Positions 1-8,784 of a stretch of DNA of 64,000 bases are shown here, one piece after another. Numbering within the stretch: the stretch's first letter is position 1; every line of letters begins with the position of its first letter. The notes under the pieces were generated by a model that saw only the letters and a list, made by a program, of their open reading frames with translations, searched no databases and was not told the origin of the DNA. Origin of the DNA: Mucilaginibacter sp. PAMC 26640 (GTDB lineage Bacteria; Bacteroidota; Bacteroidia; Sphingobacteriales; Sphingobacteriaceae); the NCBI GenBank assembly GCA_001596135.1, contig CP014773.1:1736001-1800000 (forward strand), read 5' to 3'. A program made the translations under genes and the position numbers.

Positions 1-1060
1 AACGGCCGCTTTTAAACAGCTCATCAATCATTAAATATACCGATGCTGCACCTACGTTGCCCACGGTGTACAGGTTGATAAACCATTTTTCGTAAGGGAT
101 GCCGCCGCCGTACTCCAGGATCATATCATAGATCTTGCTTTTGAAAAAGTTGCTGGAGATATGAGGTAAAAAATAATCGATGTCTGCCGCGGTAAGGCCC
201 TTATTTTCAAAGATCTCTTTGATTTTTTTACCACCAAGCGGTACAATGTTATCACTCAGCAGGCTAATGTCCTGTTTTACGCTGAAGATAGATTTGGTCA
301 TGATCTCCTCCGGTGTATACTCCATAAAGCCTTTAAGGCTGCCATCGGGCTGTTTTTCGCCGCCCATATACATACAGGTATCCATTTCGTTGGCATACGA
401 AACGCCCTCTATCCATTCTACTTTAAGCGAAAGGCCGTTAGGGTTGGGCTTATCCGTCATTAAAAATGCCGAAGCGCCATCAGATAGCATCCAGCGTAAA
501 AAGTCTTTAGAAAAAGCGATGAAAGGGTTTTCCTCCATCTCTTTCAGCTTTTGGGCCTCTTCCTCAAAAACGTCAGAAACCAGCAAACCCGAAAATCTTT
601 CGGAACCGGTAGCCACCGCCATTTTAACGTCGCCTGTTTTAATGGCCAGGTAAGCATATTTTAAAGCATGCATTCCCGCGCAGCATACACCGGATGGGGA
701 TACCACTTCTACGCCGCCTAATTCCGGGAGCCAGCCATGCGTCATTACCCCATGGCTCGGCATCATCTGGTCGGGGGAAGAGGTACCGCAGGAAAGCAAT
801 TCAATTTCTGCTAACTTTTCGGTGTCGTTTTTAAAAAGCTCCCTTACAGCCAAGGCAGTCATCTGGGCATTGGTATGGGTGGGTTTGCGTTCTTTGTTTA
901 AAGCGTAGTACCTGTTGGTTATACCGTTGTTACGGAGCACAATCTTTTTAGACTTTGAAGGCTTATTATCGATATAGCCAAGGTATTGCTCCATTTCATC
1001 GTTCGGAACGGGTTCATTAGGGAAATAGGCAGCCGTATGGTTAATATAAACGTCAGACAT
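1..1060 (-). CDS. darB: Ketoacyl-ACP synthase III, DarB type (3' end outside the window)
   Basis: The frame is open from an ATG at 1060 (MSDVYINHTAAYFPNEP) leftward past base 1, so about 353 residues are visible and the C-terminus is missing. It is a KAS III-fold ketosynthase: PSGVCCAGMHA holds the nucleophile (Cys126/127). A downstream LPHISSNFF segment gives the His and GNVGAAS gives the Asn of the KAS III Cys-His-Asn triad. In dialkylresorcinol and flexirubin pathways DarB condenses or activates a beta-keto acyl chain that DarA cyclises with a second chain. The assignment rests on the fold plus immediate adjacency to darA (7 bp gap, same strand, probably cotranscribed). The alternative, a housekeeping FabH, is unlikely in this context. 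Confidence 0.9.
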   Translation of the reverse strand, partial: MSDVYINHTAAYFPNEPVPNDEMEQYLGYIDNKPSKSKKIVLRNNGITNRYYALNKERKPTHTNAQMTALAVRELFKNDTEKLAEIELLSCGTSSPDQMMPSHGVMTHGWLPELGGVEVVSPSGVCCAGMHALKYAYLAIKTGDVKMAVATGSERFSGLLVSDVFEEEAQKLKEMEENPFIAFSKDFLRWMLSDGASAFLMTDKPNPNGLSLKVEWIEGVSYANEMDTCMYMGGEKQPDGSLKGFMEYTPEEIMTKSIFSVKQDISLLSDNIVPLGGKKIKEIFENKGLTAADIDYFLPHISSNFFKSKIYDMILEYGGGIPYEKWFINLYTVGNVGAASVYLMIDELFKSGR

Positions 1061-1067
1061 GTGGGGA

Positions 1068-1970
1068 TCAGTTATTAACTTGTAAGTATCTTAATTTTGT
1101 TCGTTTAATCCTTGCAGCCGAGAACGGCTTCAGCAGGATCGCATCTAATGTTAACAGTACAGGGGCGCCCAAAAATAGCGCGATGAATAAATAATATTTA
1201 AAGGCACTTAACCAGGGTACCTGGTTTTTACGTTTGGAAATAAATTTGGCCCAAACCGCAAATATCGGCTTTGCACGGGCCTCTATAAACATCAGCTTGT
1301 AGTTGATCACTACAGCGTTTTCTTTTAACAGTTCATCCTGCAGGGTTGTCCAATTGTCTGCGCCAAGGTGCCGGTTTACAATGTGGCCAAAAACCGCGGT
1401 GTTTTTAATATCCGCCTCGTCTACACCCGGCTTAGGGAAGATATTTAAATACCTTTCTTTTTTTCCGGACAGCATCCAGTAAAATATGGTAATAAAGCTT
1501 ACCACGTTTGGGTGTTTATCAACTAAAGCAATATTGCCAACGAGGTTGGCACCTGCATCTGCAAGCATTTTTTTGATGCGTACAAAAGCGTTGATCCACA
1601 TATTGCGTGCCGCGCTGATGGTGATCACCGGCGTTCCGTTTAATAGCTGTTTAAACTCCGGTGATTGCAGCAGCGAATTACTTGGGATGCTTGGCGATAA
1701 AAACCATGGCTGATAAGCCATGATGATGAGATCGTATTTGCTTTCCTTAAAATTAAAGGGTTCCAAACTCGTAGGGACACCCAGTACACAAGCCGGCATG
1801 ACGGAAAAAAAACGCTTGCCCGTCCATGGGAAATCAAAATTAGCTATGGGTTTTATCTTCACCTTTTCCACAACTGCGCCACCTGCAATTAATGGGGCTG
1901 TGAACGAGTCGATTATTTCGGCCATCTGGCCCGACTGGGTGTAATAAACGGCTAGGATCTTTTTGCTCAT
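1068..1970 (-). CDS. darA: Dialkylresorcinol condensing enzyme DarA
   Basis: A 300-residue protein beginning MSKKILAVYYTQSGQM. The N-terminus looks like a flavodoxin-type YYxQSGQ phosphate loop. Family-typical stretches follow, including FDFPWTGKRFF, SPSIPSNSLL, TPVITISAARNMW and SGKKERYLNIFPKPGV. DarA enzymes aromatise and join two fatty-acid-derived chains into 2,5-dialkylresorcinols, the lipid half of flexirubin-type pigments. A possible upstream start at 1988 would add MLTLQR; the ATG at 1970 is preferred because the conserved beta-strand begins right after it. A hydrophobic segment near residues 265-285 (YYLFIALFLGAPVLLTL) suggests membrane association. It sits between darB and an exported protein in one leftward transcription unit. 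Confidence 0.9.
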   Translation of the reverse strand: MSKKILAVYYTQSGQMAEIIDSFTAPLIAGGAVVEKVKIKPIANFDFPWTGKRFFSVMPACVLGVPTSLEPFNFKESKYDLIIMAYQPWFLSPSIPSNSLLQSPEFKQLLNGTPVITISAARNMWINAFVRIKKMLADAGANLVGNIALVDKHPNVVSFITIFYWMLSGKKERYLNIFPKPGVDEADIKNTAVFGHIVNRHLGADNWTTLQDELLKENAVVINYKLMFIEARAKPIFAVWAKFISKRKNQVPWLSAFKYYLFIALFLGAPVLLTLDAILLKPFSAARIKRTKLRYLQVNN

Positions 1971-2001
1971 GCGCTGCAAAGTTAACAACTATCATTAACC
2001 A

Positions 2002-2508
2002 TTACTTTAAATCTTCGGCATGCAGAACCTTAGATTTTTTACTGTAATCAATTATTGCCTGTTGGACAGCTTGGGGCTGGGCTTTAAAATGAGCCTGGAT
2101 AAATGCTTTGTCTTTCTCTATTTCCTTATTGTATTTAACAATTTTTGGGGCGTTCTCTTCTATCGCCAACCGCAAAAACCGGAACTCGGTATTCTCCGGT
2201 TCGGCTAAAATGGCAGTCTCCAGTTTTATCCGTCCTTCTTTAAAAAAGCCGAGTTTCTTTTTTGGGCCCTTGGCCTTGCCTGCTTTGCGCATTAGCAATG
2301 CACCTTCGTACCCGCCTTTGTTAGTCAGGCTGGAGGCAGTAACGGTCTCCAGTTCGTTATCAATTGCGGTGAGATCGCCATCGGCCATAACCGTGTAGAA
2401 AGCGGCTTTTTCAAATTTTTGCTGTGCGTAGCTTTTAAAACTTGCTACCGTGCAAATGAATAATAGCACAGCCATAGATGTTACTGTGTTTTTAAGGATG
2501 CTTTTCAT
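2002..2508 (-). CDS. Small exported protein of unknown function in the flexirubin locus
   Basis: A 168-residue protein with a clear signal peptide (KNTVTSMAVLLFICTVASF, cleavage probably near KSYA-QQ). The rest is Lys/Glu/Ala-rich and predicted helical, without recognisable catalytic motifs. An alternative ATG at 2520 would add MFDD before the signal; the start at 2508 places Lys directly ahead of the hydrophobic core. It is the first gene of the leftward unit with darA and darB and faces the rightward fatty-acid-type operon across a 200-bp promoter region. The function is not recognised; the context suggests an envelope role in pigment assembly, transport or turnover, which is inference. Confidence 0.75.
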   Translation of the reverse strand: MKSILKNTVTSMAVLLFICTVASFKSYAQQKFEKAAFYTVMADGDLTAIDNELETVTASSLTNKGGYEGALLMRKAGKAKGPKKKLGFFKEGRIKLETAILAEPENTEFRFLRLAIEENAPKIVKYNKEIEKDKAFIQAHFKAQPQAVQQAIIDYSKKSKVLHAEDLK

Positions 2509-2585
2509 ATCATCAAACATAATTAATTATATATACCATTTCAAACCCCGAAAAGGGCATCCATCCCGGTTAAATGGGTAATGCC

Positions 2586-2615
2586 AATACAACTTAAACG
2601 ATTAAAAGTTGTATT
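2586..2615. promoter_or_regulatory. Perfect 10-bp inverted repeat in a divergent promoter
   Basis: The arms AATACAACTT (2586-2595) and AAGTTGTATT (2606-2615) are exact reverse complements separated by 10 nt, in the middle of the 216-bp region between the two divergent flexirubin transcription units. A second weaker dyad (ATACG...CGTAT) lies around 2625-2645. The spacing of about two helical turns between arm centres fits a dimeric repressor or activator operator. The regulator is not identified in the window. Confidence 0.5.
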
Positions 2616-2724
2616 ATCTATAAAGCATACGTTAAATTTCGTATACTTTCGCTTACTTTGGGGTTGGGTTTTTTGCTCATTTCATTAATGACACGTTAAG
2701 CAGGGAAAGGTTTAAAAATACCGG

Positions 2725-3528
2725 ATGGATAAAAGTGTACAATTTAAGGGGCTATGGGCTGTTGTTTTGGGTGGATCGAGCGGGTTTGGCTTTGCCTCCC
2801 TTGAAAAACTGGCCAAACACGGTATGAGTATCGCCTTGCTTTACCGCGAAACGGCTGTTGCCGATAAAGCCCTCCGCATGAAACTTGCTACCATTGCCGC
2901 TGCAAATTCCGTTACTATTTTACCGTTCAATATCAACGCGCTGGACAGCCACGGAAGAGCGCTGTTTATTGAACAATTTACAGCAGTGGCCCCAAAACAC
3001 AGCGTAAAGTTATTGCTGCACAGTATTGCAAGGGGTAATTTAAAGCCGCTTACTGCCAATGGTGATGAATATGCCGAGCTATCTGCCGAAGATATCCAGA
3101 TGACCACCTACGCTATGAGCAACAGTTTGCTGGATTGGACCCGGCTGTTGTTAAAGCATAACTTTTTTCATGCAGATAGCCGTATCCTTGGGCTGACCAG
3201 TGAAGGCGCACACAAGTATTGGGAGAGTTACGCTGCCGTATCTATTGCCAAAGCATCTTTGGAGAGTTTAAGCAAGTACATGGCGGTAGAGTTTAGTCCC
3301 TTTGGCTTGAAAACCAATATTATACAAGCAGGGGTAACCGAAACCCCATCACTAAAAATGATCCCCGGAAGCGAACAATTAATTGCGAACGGTGTTACAA
3401 GAAATCCCCTCGGTAGGATCACCCAGCCTGCAGACGTTGCGAATGTAGTTTACCTGTTATGTACCGAGGAGTCGTTTTGGATAAACGGGGCCCTGATTCA
3501 CGTTGACGGAGGCGAACACTGCAAATAA
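2725..3528 (+). CDS. SDR oxidoreductase, enoyl-ACP reductase-like (FabI/FabL type)
   Basis: A 267-residue short-chain dehydrogenase. The N-terminal nucleotide-binding turn is LGGSSGFG (residues 15-22). The catalytic pair is Tyr169 and Lys176 in YAAVSIAKASLE, i.e. YX6K spacing, which is the signature of FabI/FabL enoyl-ACP reductases rather than the YX3K of FabG ketoreductases. The C-terminal ALIHVDGGEH is the usual SDR end. It is the first gene of a tight rightward operon with a dehydratase, KAS II, ACP and PPTase, so it probably reduces acyl intermediates on the pathway ACP, for instance to make saturated alkyl chains of the resorcinol. A specialised ketoreductase is the main alternative. 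Confidence 0.85.
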   Translation: MDKSVQFKGLWAVVLGGSSGFGFASLEKLAKHGMSIALLYRETAVADKALRMKLATIAAANSVTILPFNINALDSHGRALFIEQFTAVAPKHSVKLLLHSIARGNLKPLTANGDEYAELSAEDIQMTTYAMSNSLLDWTRLLLKHNFFHADSRILGLTSEGAHKYWESYAAVSIAKASLESLSKYMAVEFSPFGLKTNIIQAGVTETPSLKMIPGSEQLIANGVTRNPLGRITQPADVANVVYLLCTEESFWINGALIHVDGGEHCK

Positions 3529-3538
3529 ATACGCGCTT

Positions 3539-4012
3539 ATGGCACACATGAACAATCATATATTAAACCATTTGCCCTATAAATCGTCTTTTCGTTTCGT
3601 AGATCACATTTTGTTTTTAAACGAGAACGAAGTTCGGGGCGATTATACCTTAAAAAAGGATTCGTTTTTTTACGAGGACCATTTTGAAGGCAACCCCGTT
3701 ACGCCGGGCGTTATCATTACTGAAATAATGGCGCAGATTGGCTTGGTTGTGCTGGGGATATTTTTGATCCTCCGTGATACTGACGTGAATTTTGAAGGTG
3801 ATGACGATTCGGTATACCCTTTGTTAACCTCAACAGATGTATCGTTCTATAAAATGGTGCTGCCGGGAGAAAAAGTAACCGTGGTATCCAATAAACAATA
3901 TTTCCGTTTTGGTAAGCTGAAATGTTACGTGGAAATGCTGGATGCCGAAGGCGAATTAATTGCAAAAGGAACTTTTGCCGGGATTATAAAAAAGATATCA
4001 GTTAAAAAATGA
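3539..4012 (+). CDS. 3-hydroxyacyl-ACP dehydratase, FabZ/FabA-like hotdog protein
   Basis: A 157-residue hotdog-fold protein beginning MAHMNNHILNHLPY; a start at 3548 is also possible. The segment PYKSSFRFVDHI matches the FabZ PFLLVDRV region. EDHFEGNPVTPGVIITE contains the catalytic His48 and Glu62 in the HFxGxPxxPG context of FabA/FabZ dehydratases. It would dehydrate 3-hydroxyacyl-ACP during chain building on the dedicated ACP. The start lies just after the SDR stop, and its stop overlaps the KAS II start by the ATGA motif at 4009-4012, indicating translational coupling. Confidence 0.88.
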   Translation: MAHMNNHILNHLPYKSSFRFVDHILFLNENEVRGDYTLKKDSFFYEDHFEGNPVTPGVIITEIMAQIGLVVLGIFLILRDTDVNFEGDDDSVYPLLTSTDVSFYKMVLPGEKVTVVSNKQYFRFGKLKCYVEMLDAEGELIAKGTFAGIIKKISVKK

Positions 4013-5280
4013 GCAAACGTGTTGTAGTTACCGGCTTAGGAGTTGTATCGCCAAATGGAATTGGGGTGCCGGCTTTTTTGCATGCAATACAAAACGGGAT
4101 ATCTGGTATAAAATTTATCCAGCAATATAAAGAGCTGAATTTGAGCTGCCAGTTGGCGGGGATGCCTGCCTTTGAATGGGAGAGTTTAAAAAACTATATT
4201 TCTGAAGTGGCATTCCACGGGCTAAAGGGTACCAATATCGGCTATGGTTTAGCCGCCGCGCTGGATGCCTGGGCAGACTCCGGCATGCCGTATGATACCG
4301 ATGAGCCTCATTGGGAAACCGGCTGCGTATTTGGCAACAGTATTGCCGATACCGAGGCCATGAAAAGCGTTATTGCCAAAGTGGATAATAAAGAAGCGCG
4401 TAAGCTGGGCTCCCGGGTGGTGGAGCAGGCCATGAACAGTGGTGTAACTTCTTACATATCCGGCAGGCTTGGTTTGGGTAATAAGGTGATCACCAATTCT
4501 GCCGCCTGCGCAACCGGCACGCAATCCATCCTGATGGGTTACGAGTATATTAAGCACGGCTATGCACAGCGGATGCTGGTAGGAAGTGCCGAGCATGTGG
4601 ATACCTACGTTTATGGTGCTTTTGATAGCATGCGGGTACTATCGCGCAAGTTTAACGATGAGCCCGAAAAAGCATCCAGACCAATGAGCAGTACCGCAGG
4701 TGGCTTTGTGCCGGGATCGGGCGCCGGGGCACTAGTTTTGGAAGATCTGGACTTTGCGCTGGCACGTAATGCCCATATTTATGCCGAGGTTTTAGGCGGA
4801 TGCAGTAATTCTGGTGGGCAAAAGCAGGGAGGTACCATGACGGCCGCCAACCCCGTTGGCGTGATCCGCTCCATCACCGAATCACTGAGAATGGCTGGCG
4901 TTACTGGTGAGCAGATCGATCTCATCAGCGGGCACCTCACTGCTACCAATGCCGACAGGCAGGAAATTGAGAATTGGTGTAAAGCGCTTAATAGGGCAGG
5001 GGACGAGTTCCCGTACACCAATTCCATGAAATCGATGATAGGGCATTCATTGAGCGCCGCCGGTTCTATAGAAACCGTGGCCTCGATTTTACAGATCGTG
5101 CACGGCTTTATTCACCCAAATATCAACCTCGAGGATCCTAACCCCGAAATTGAAAAATTGGTGAGTTTAGAAAAGTTGCCGGTTAAAATGATAAAAAAAG
5201 AAGTTAACATTGTAGCAAAAGCAAATTTTGGTTTTGGAGATGTGAACTCCTGTTTAATACTTAGTAAATACAAGGGATAA
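4009..5280 (+). CDS. Beta-ketoacyl-ACP synthase II (FabF-like)
   Basis: A 423-residue KAS I/II-fold condensing enzyme with the full Cys-His-His triad: Cys167 in SAACATGTQS, His309 in SGHLTATNADRQE and His346 in MKSMIGHSLSAAG. The C-terminal KANFGFGDVNSCLIL loop is typical. Compared with housekeeping FabF, the first His motif is GHLTAT instead of AHGTGT, a pattern common in secondary-metabolism ketosynthases such as those of aryl-polyene and flexirubin clusters. It probably elongates the polyene or alkyl precursor on the adjacent ACP, which starts 2 bp downstream. There is no chain-length-factor partner visible. Confidence 0.9.
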   Translation: MSKRVVVTGLGVVSPNGIGVPAFLHAIQNGISGIKFIQQYKELNLSCQLAGMPAFEWESLKNYISEVAFHGLKGTNIGYGLAAALDAWADSGMPYDTDEPHWETGCVFGNSIADTEAMKSVIAKVDNKEARKLGSRVVEQAMNSGVTSYISGRLGLGNKVITNSAACATGTQSILMGYEYIKHGYAQRMLVGSAEHVDTYVYGAFDSMRVLSRKFNDEPEKASRPMSSTAGGFVPGSGAGALVLEDLDFALARNAHIYAEVLGGCSNSGGQKQGGTMTAANPVGVIRSITESLRMAGVTGEQIDLISGHLTATNADRQEIENWCKALNRAGDEFPYTNSMKSMIGHSLSAAGSIETVASILQIVHGFIHPNINLEDPNPEIEKLVSLEKLPVKMIKKEVNIVAKANFGFGDVNSCLILSKYKG

Positions 5281-5282
5281 TA

Positions 5283-5540
5283 ATGACAAGAGACGAGATT
5301 TTAAGTGAATTGAAGACGGTTATTTCGCCGTATACCACCGATAAAGAAAAATTGGCACAGATCAATGATGATACAGACCTGATCAAAGATCTGAAGATCA
5401 ATTCGGCCAACCTTGTTGATATTATTATTGATGCTGAAGCCAAGTACGATATTGAAATTGATTACGACTCTGCCGATAAAATGGTAAACGTAGGCAATTG
5501 CCTTGATGTGATCAGCGAAAAGCTAGCCGAAAAGCAATGA
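5283..5540 (+). CDS. Acyl carrier protein
   Basis: An 85-residue acidic helical protein. The predicted phosphopantetheine attachment residue is Ser41 in LKINSANLVDIIID. The usual DSL triplet is replaced by NSA, a variation seen in specialised ACPs. Helix II (NLVDIIIDAEAKYDIEI) and the C-terminal LDVISEKL fit the ACP fold. It lies 2 bp after the KAS II gene, and its stop overlaps the PPTase start (ATGA at 5537-5540), so carrier and activating enzyme are probably translationally coupled. It is most likely the dedicated carrier for flexirubin-type chains. Confidence 0.9.
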   Translation: MTRDEILSELKTVISPYTTDKEKLAQINDDTDLIKDLKINSANLVDIIIDAEAKYDIEIDYDSADKMVNVGNCLDVISEKLAEKQ

Positions 5541-6205
5541 TAAGTGCCGGCAACGATATCGTATCTTTTGCCGCAACAAATTTCAAACGCACCAAACAGC
5601 CTGCGTTTTACAGCAAGATCCTTTCCGAACCGGAAATAGCAGCCATTGGTGAACGCTATGCAAGCCTTCTTTCTATTGAAGTGTATGTTTGGCTTTTATG
5701 GTCGGTGAAGGAGGCCGTTTACAAATTTCAAAAGCGGCTATATCCCGAAACAATGTTTTCGCCGACAAGGATAATCATAACCCGGCTGCAATCCCCTGTA
5801 AAGCCTCAATCGGGTTTTGATGCCGGAACATTGGAGGGTATTGGTTTTTCCATTGACACAAGCTGGGCGGGCGTAGCTACGGTTGGCCCGTATCGGCTAT
5901 ATTTCAGGTCGCTTGTATGCAATGATCTCCTGCATACGGTGGTTAACCCCCTGGATGATTTTGATAATGTTTACTGGGGTATACAAAAAATAGCTGATAG
6001 CAGTTCCCCGTCCCAATCTGCCGCGGTAAGGGCCTTTGCATTAAATAGGGTTCAATCCGTTTATAGTCTAACAAAATTGCAGATTGAGAAAGACGAGCAA
6101 GGGATTCCGCTGGTTACCGGCTTTAAACAAGGGACAGTCTTACCCGTTTCGTTTTCGCACCACGGCCATTTTATAGCTTACAGCTTCAATACTCTGCAGA
6201 TTTAA
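5537..6205 (+). CDS. 4'-phosphopantetheinyl transferase superfamily protein
   Basis: A 222-residue protein. The N-terminal GNDIVSF (near residue 6) corresponds to the GxDIV Mg-binding motif and WLLWSVKEAVYKFQ (about residues 52-65) to the W(S/C)xKEAxxK motif of PPTases. It transfers phosphopantetheine from CoA to the carrier protein; the likely substrate is the ACP encoded immediately upstream with overlapping stop and start codons. It ends the rightward operon that begins at 2725. The length is between AcpS (about 125 aa) and Sfp (about 230 aa) types, with an extended C-terminal half. Confidence 0.88.
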   Translation: MISAGNDIVSFAATNFKRTKQPAFYSKILSEPEIAAIGERYASLLSIEVYVWLLWSVKEAVYKFQKRLYPETMFSPTRIIITRLQSPVKPQSGFDAGTLEGIGFSIDTSWAGVATVGPYRLYFRSLVCNDLLHTVVNPLDDFDNVYWGIQKIADSSSPSQSAAVRAFALNRVQSVYSLTKLQIEKDEQGIPLVTGFKQGTVLPVSFSHHGHFIAYSFNTLQI

Positions 6206-6504
6206 ATTGCTATACAGTAATGCATTGTAATATTTTCATCGACATGATCTTTTAGCTGGTGATCTTACAGGAAACTTTTGCTTAGTGCAGGTTAAAAAAA
6301 ACGCAAAAAGCCAATCTTTCTTGATGTTATACCGTATAAAGCGAAAGTTGGGTTTTAAATTATTAAACATTAGTTATAATTATTTCTCTTTGCTTCATTA
6401 AAAAATTACGATTGCCCTTAACTGACCTTTATTTTCATTATTTGAAAATTATATATCTTTATACACGTTTTTGATGACCAGGTTACGCTGGTAGGTGACC
6501 AATT
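6206..6504. other. Intergenic region before the SusR-like gene
   Basis: 299 bp without a convincing gene. A short dyad, ACCAG (6477-6481) and CTGGT (6488-6492), sits just upstream of the ATG at 6505 and could form a small leader hairpin. The sequence is AT-rich around 6350-6470. No terminator with a T-run was recognised after the PPTase stop. Confidence 0.4.
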
Positions 6505-8103
6505 ATGAGAAGGATATTACTCTTCGTTTTCGCTTTATTACCATTTTCGTTACTAGCGGCTTCTAATACCAACGATTTGTTTGATGATTTAAAGTCGGAG
6601 TTTGATAAGAAAAGCACCTACGATCAGCAGAAAGAAGCGCATATAGCAAGCCTTAAAGCTGCTCTCCGGCAACTCCCCGCAGCTGATTTAAATAAACAGT
6701 TTGCTGCCTGCAATAATTTATACGAGGAGTACAAATCATACCAGTACGATTCAGCCTACGTATATGTCAATAAGCTGCTTTCCATTAGTCAAACGCTGCA
6801 CGACAAGACCAAAGAAGATCTCAGTAAGATAAAAATGGGTTTTATCCTGCTGTCTTCCGGTATGTTTAAGGAAACATTTGAAAGTATGCAGGGTATTAAT
6901 GTACCAACGCTTGACGATGCCGCAAAATCTGAATACTACTCCATTAAAATGCGGGCCTATTATGACCTGGCCGCCTACAATAACGACAAACATTATAGCC
7001 CCAATTACATCAACCTGGCTAACCGATACATCGATTCGGCCATCTCGCTGAGTACGCCCGGGTCTTATGATAATTTGTACCTAACCGGCTATAAAGCCTA
7101 CAAAAACGGTATGAACGACTCGGCAGAGAAAATATTTCTGCAATTACTTGGTTCTAAAAAGCTGACAGAGCACCAGGAAGCCATCGTTTCCTCTACTTTA
7201 AGTAACGTTTATCAAAACACATCAGAGTCTGATAAAAGCATTGGTTTGCTGGTAAAGGCTACCATTAGTGATATCCGCTCATCTACCAAAGAAACTATTG
7301 CTCTTTTTTGGCTGGCCGAGATCCTCTATAAAAAAGGAGATATTAAAAATGCCTATGTGGCGCTGGAACATGCACTGGCCGATGCGGAATTTTATGGCGC
7401 AAGGCAGCGCAAGGTGCAGATCGGCTCGCTGCTGCCCATAGTGGCATCTGAGAAGCTGGTATTTATAGAGCGGGAGGAAAACTTATATATCAGGAGTCTA
7501 AGCCTCATCACCGCCTTGGCAGCAATAATTATCCTGGTGTCTATATTGCTTTATAAGCGCAACCACAAGCTAAAGGCGAAAGAAAAGATCATTGAGAAGG
7601 TAAACCAAAAACTGATAGAGGGTACCAAGATCAAAGAAGACTATATCGGTTATTTTTTCAATGTGATCTCCGGCTATATCCTGCAGCTGGAACGCATTAA
7701 ACGATCTGTTGATACCAAGTTGCCCGCCAAAAAATATGAGGATATTCAGTTGATGGCTAATAACATCAACATTAAAAAGGAACGCGAGACGTTGTTCAAT
7801 ACTTTCGACCAGGTGTTCATCAAGATCTTCCCCAACTTTGTGGAAGAGTTTAACACCCTGTTTAAAAAAGAAAACCAGATCTGGCCAAAAGAGCACGAGG
7901 TGCTCACTACCGACCTGCGCATTTTCGCATTGATGAGGATGGGCATTACAGATACCGAAACCATCGCCAAGATCCTGGAATATTCTGAAAAAACCATCTA
8001 CGTTTATAAGATGCGGATCAAAGCCAAGGCACTCATCCACGGCGACGAATTTGATCACCGTATCATGGCCATCAAGGCGGTTGATATGACGAGCAAATCT
8101 TAG
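6505..8103 (+). CDS. SusR-like membrane-spanning transcriptional regulator (DUF6377-type)
   Basis: A 532-residue protein with an N-terminal signal peptide (ILLFVFALLPFSLLAAS), a helical TPR-like periplasmic region to about residue 330, one transmembrane helix at about 332-352 (ITALAAIIILVSILLYKR), a short coiled coil, and a C-terminal LuxR-like helix-turn-helix at about 467-510 (DTETIAKILEYSEKTIYVYK). This architecture and length match SusR of Bacteroides thetaiotaomicron, which senses maltose or starch fragments in the periplasm and activates the sus genes. Its place directly upstream of a full starch locus supports the same role here. It is probably a separate transcription unit, since 681 bp separate it from susC. 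Confidence 0.85.
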   Translation: MRRILLFVFALLPFSLLAASNTNDLFDDLKSEFDKKSTYDQQKEAHIASLKAALRQLPAADLNKQFAACNNLYEEYKSYQYDSAYVYVNKLLSISQTLHDKTKEDLSKIKMGFILLSSGMFKETFESMQGINVPTLDDAAKSEYYSIKMRAYYDLAAYNNDKHYSPNYINLANRYIDSAISLSTPGSYDNLYLTGYKAYKNGMNDSAEKIFLQLLGSKKLTEHQEAIVSSTLSNVYQNTSESDKSIGLLVKATISDIRSSTKETIALFWLAEILYKKGDIKNAYVALEHALADAEFYGARQRKVQIGSLLPIVASEKLVFIEREENLYIRSLSLITALAAIIILVSILLYKRNHKLKAKEKIIEKVNQKLIEGTKIKEDYIGYFFNVISGYILQLERIKRSVDTKLPAKKYEDIQLMANNINIKKERETLFNTFDQVFIKIFPNFVEEFNTLFKKENQIWPKEHEVLTTDLRIFALMRMGITDTETIAKILEYSEKTIYVYKMRIKAKALIHGDEFDHRIMAIKAVDMTSKS

Positions 8104-8784
8104 GAGTCGGACCTCCAGCTAAAGCATTTAAACTTTAATCTTATTGTACTTAATACACTAAGCCATTTTTCCATGTGCCGTTTTTTTGTGATACACATCA
8201 ATTTGGGTCTGTCATTTTTTTGGAATTGTTTCAATGTTATTGGCATTCTTAACCCCGCCGCCGCTAACCCCCGATTATCCCTTCATTTAACCCAATTAAA
8301 TGCGATAATTCAATGTTTAGTGTGTTCAAAATGTTGCTAAACTATTTAAATTTTTTGATTTTAAAATATTTTAATAAATTGATTATCAATTTGTTAAATT
8401 TAAACAAAATGCTATTTTATTAAATTTTCAGTAAATAAATAGTTAGTGGTGTTTTAGCTCCTTTTCTTTGTATCATCATACAAGGCAGGCCCGCCAATTA
8501 CGGCCCTGTCTTCAAAGATCAAACCAATTATAATTATCGTACCAGCAAAATTACTTATCGTTTTGTGGATCAGTCCTGCAACAGTCTGTGATACATTTCG
8601 GAGTTGAACCAATACACGACAAGTGTTTTGCAGCGATGAGCAATGAATGTTTACAGGCCATTTATTAATGAAGATTAACCAATTATTACCCAGTAACCGG
8701 CATCCGGCAGCAGATGTGCCGGCTGGCAATTAAGAATTTTTACAAACAAACTCACCAATCCAAACTACTAATCAATTAAATTAA
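8104..8784. other. Long regulatory region upstream of susC
   Basis: 681 bp without a supportable gene. It includes a very AT-rich stretch (8330-8450) with a perfect dyad, AAATTGAT (8376-8383), T, ATCAATTT (8385-8392). The length suggests either a distant promoter with a long susC leader or binding sites for the SusR-like regulator. A leftward reading frame at 8454-8729 lacks family resemblance and was not accepted. Confidence 0.45.

Noticed and set aside
180..653. Rightward frame across the darB gene
   Set aside because: Antisense of a clear KAS III; the minus-strand protein has all family motifs.
6441..6461. TTTG...TATCTTTA promoter ahead of the SusR-like gene
   Set aside because: The spacing is 9 nt, far from the roughly 19-21 nt expected between -33 and -7 elements.
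8454..8729. Leftward 91-codon frame between the SusR-like gene and susC
   Set aside because: Compositionally irregular, no motif, and it covers the expected susC promoter or leader.
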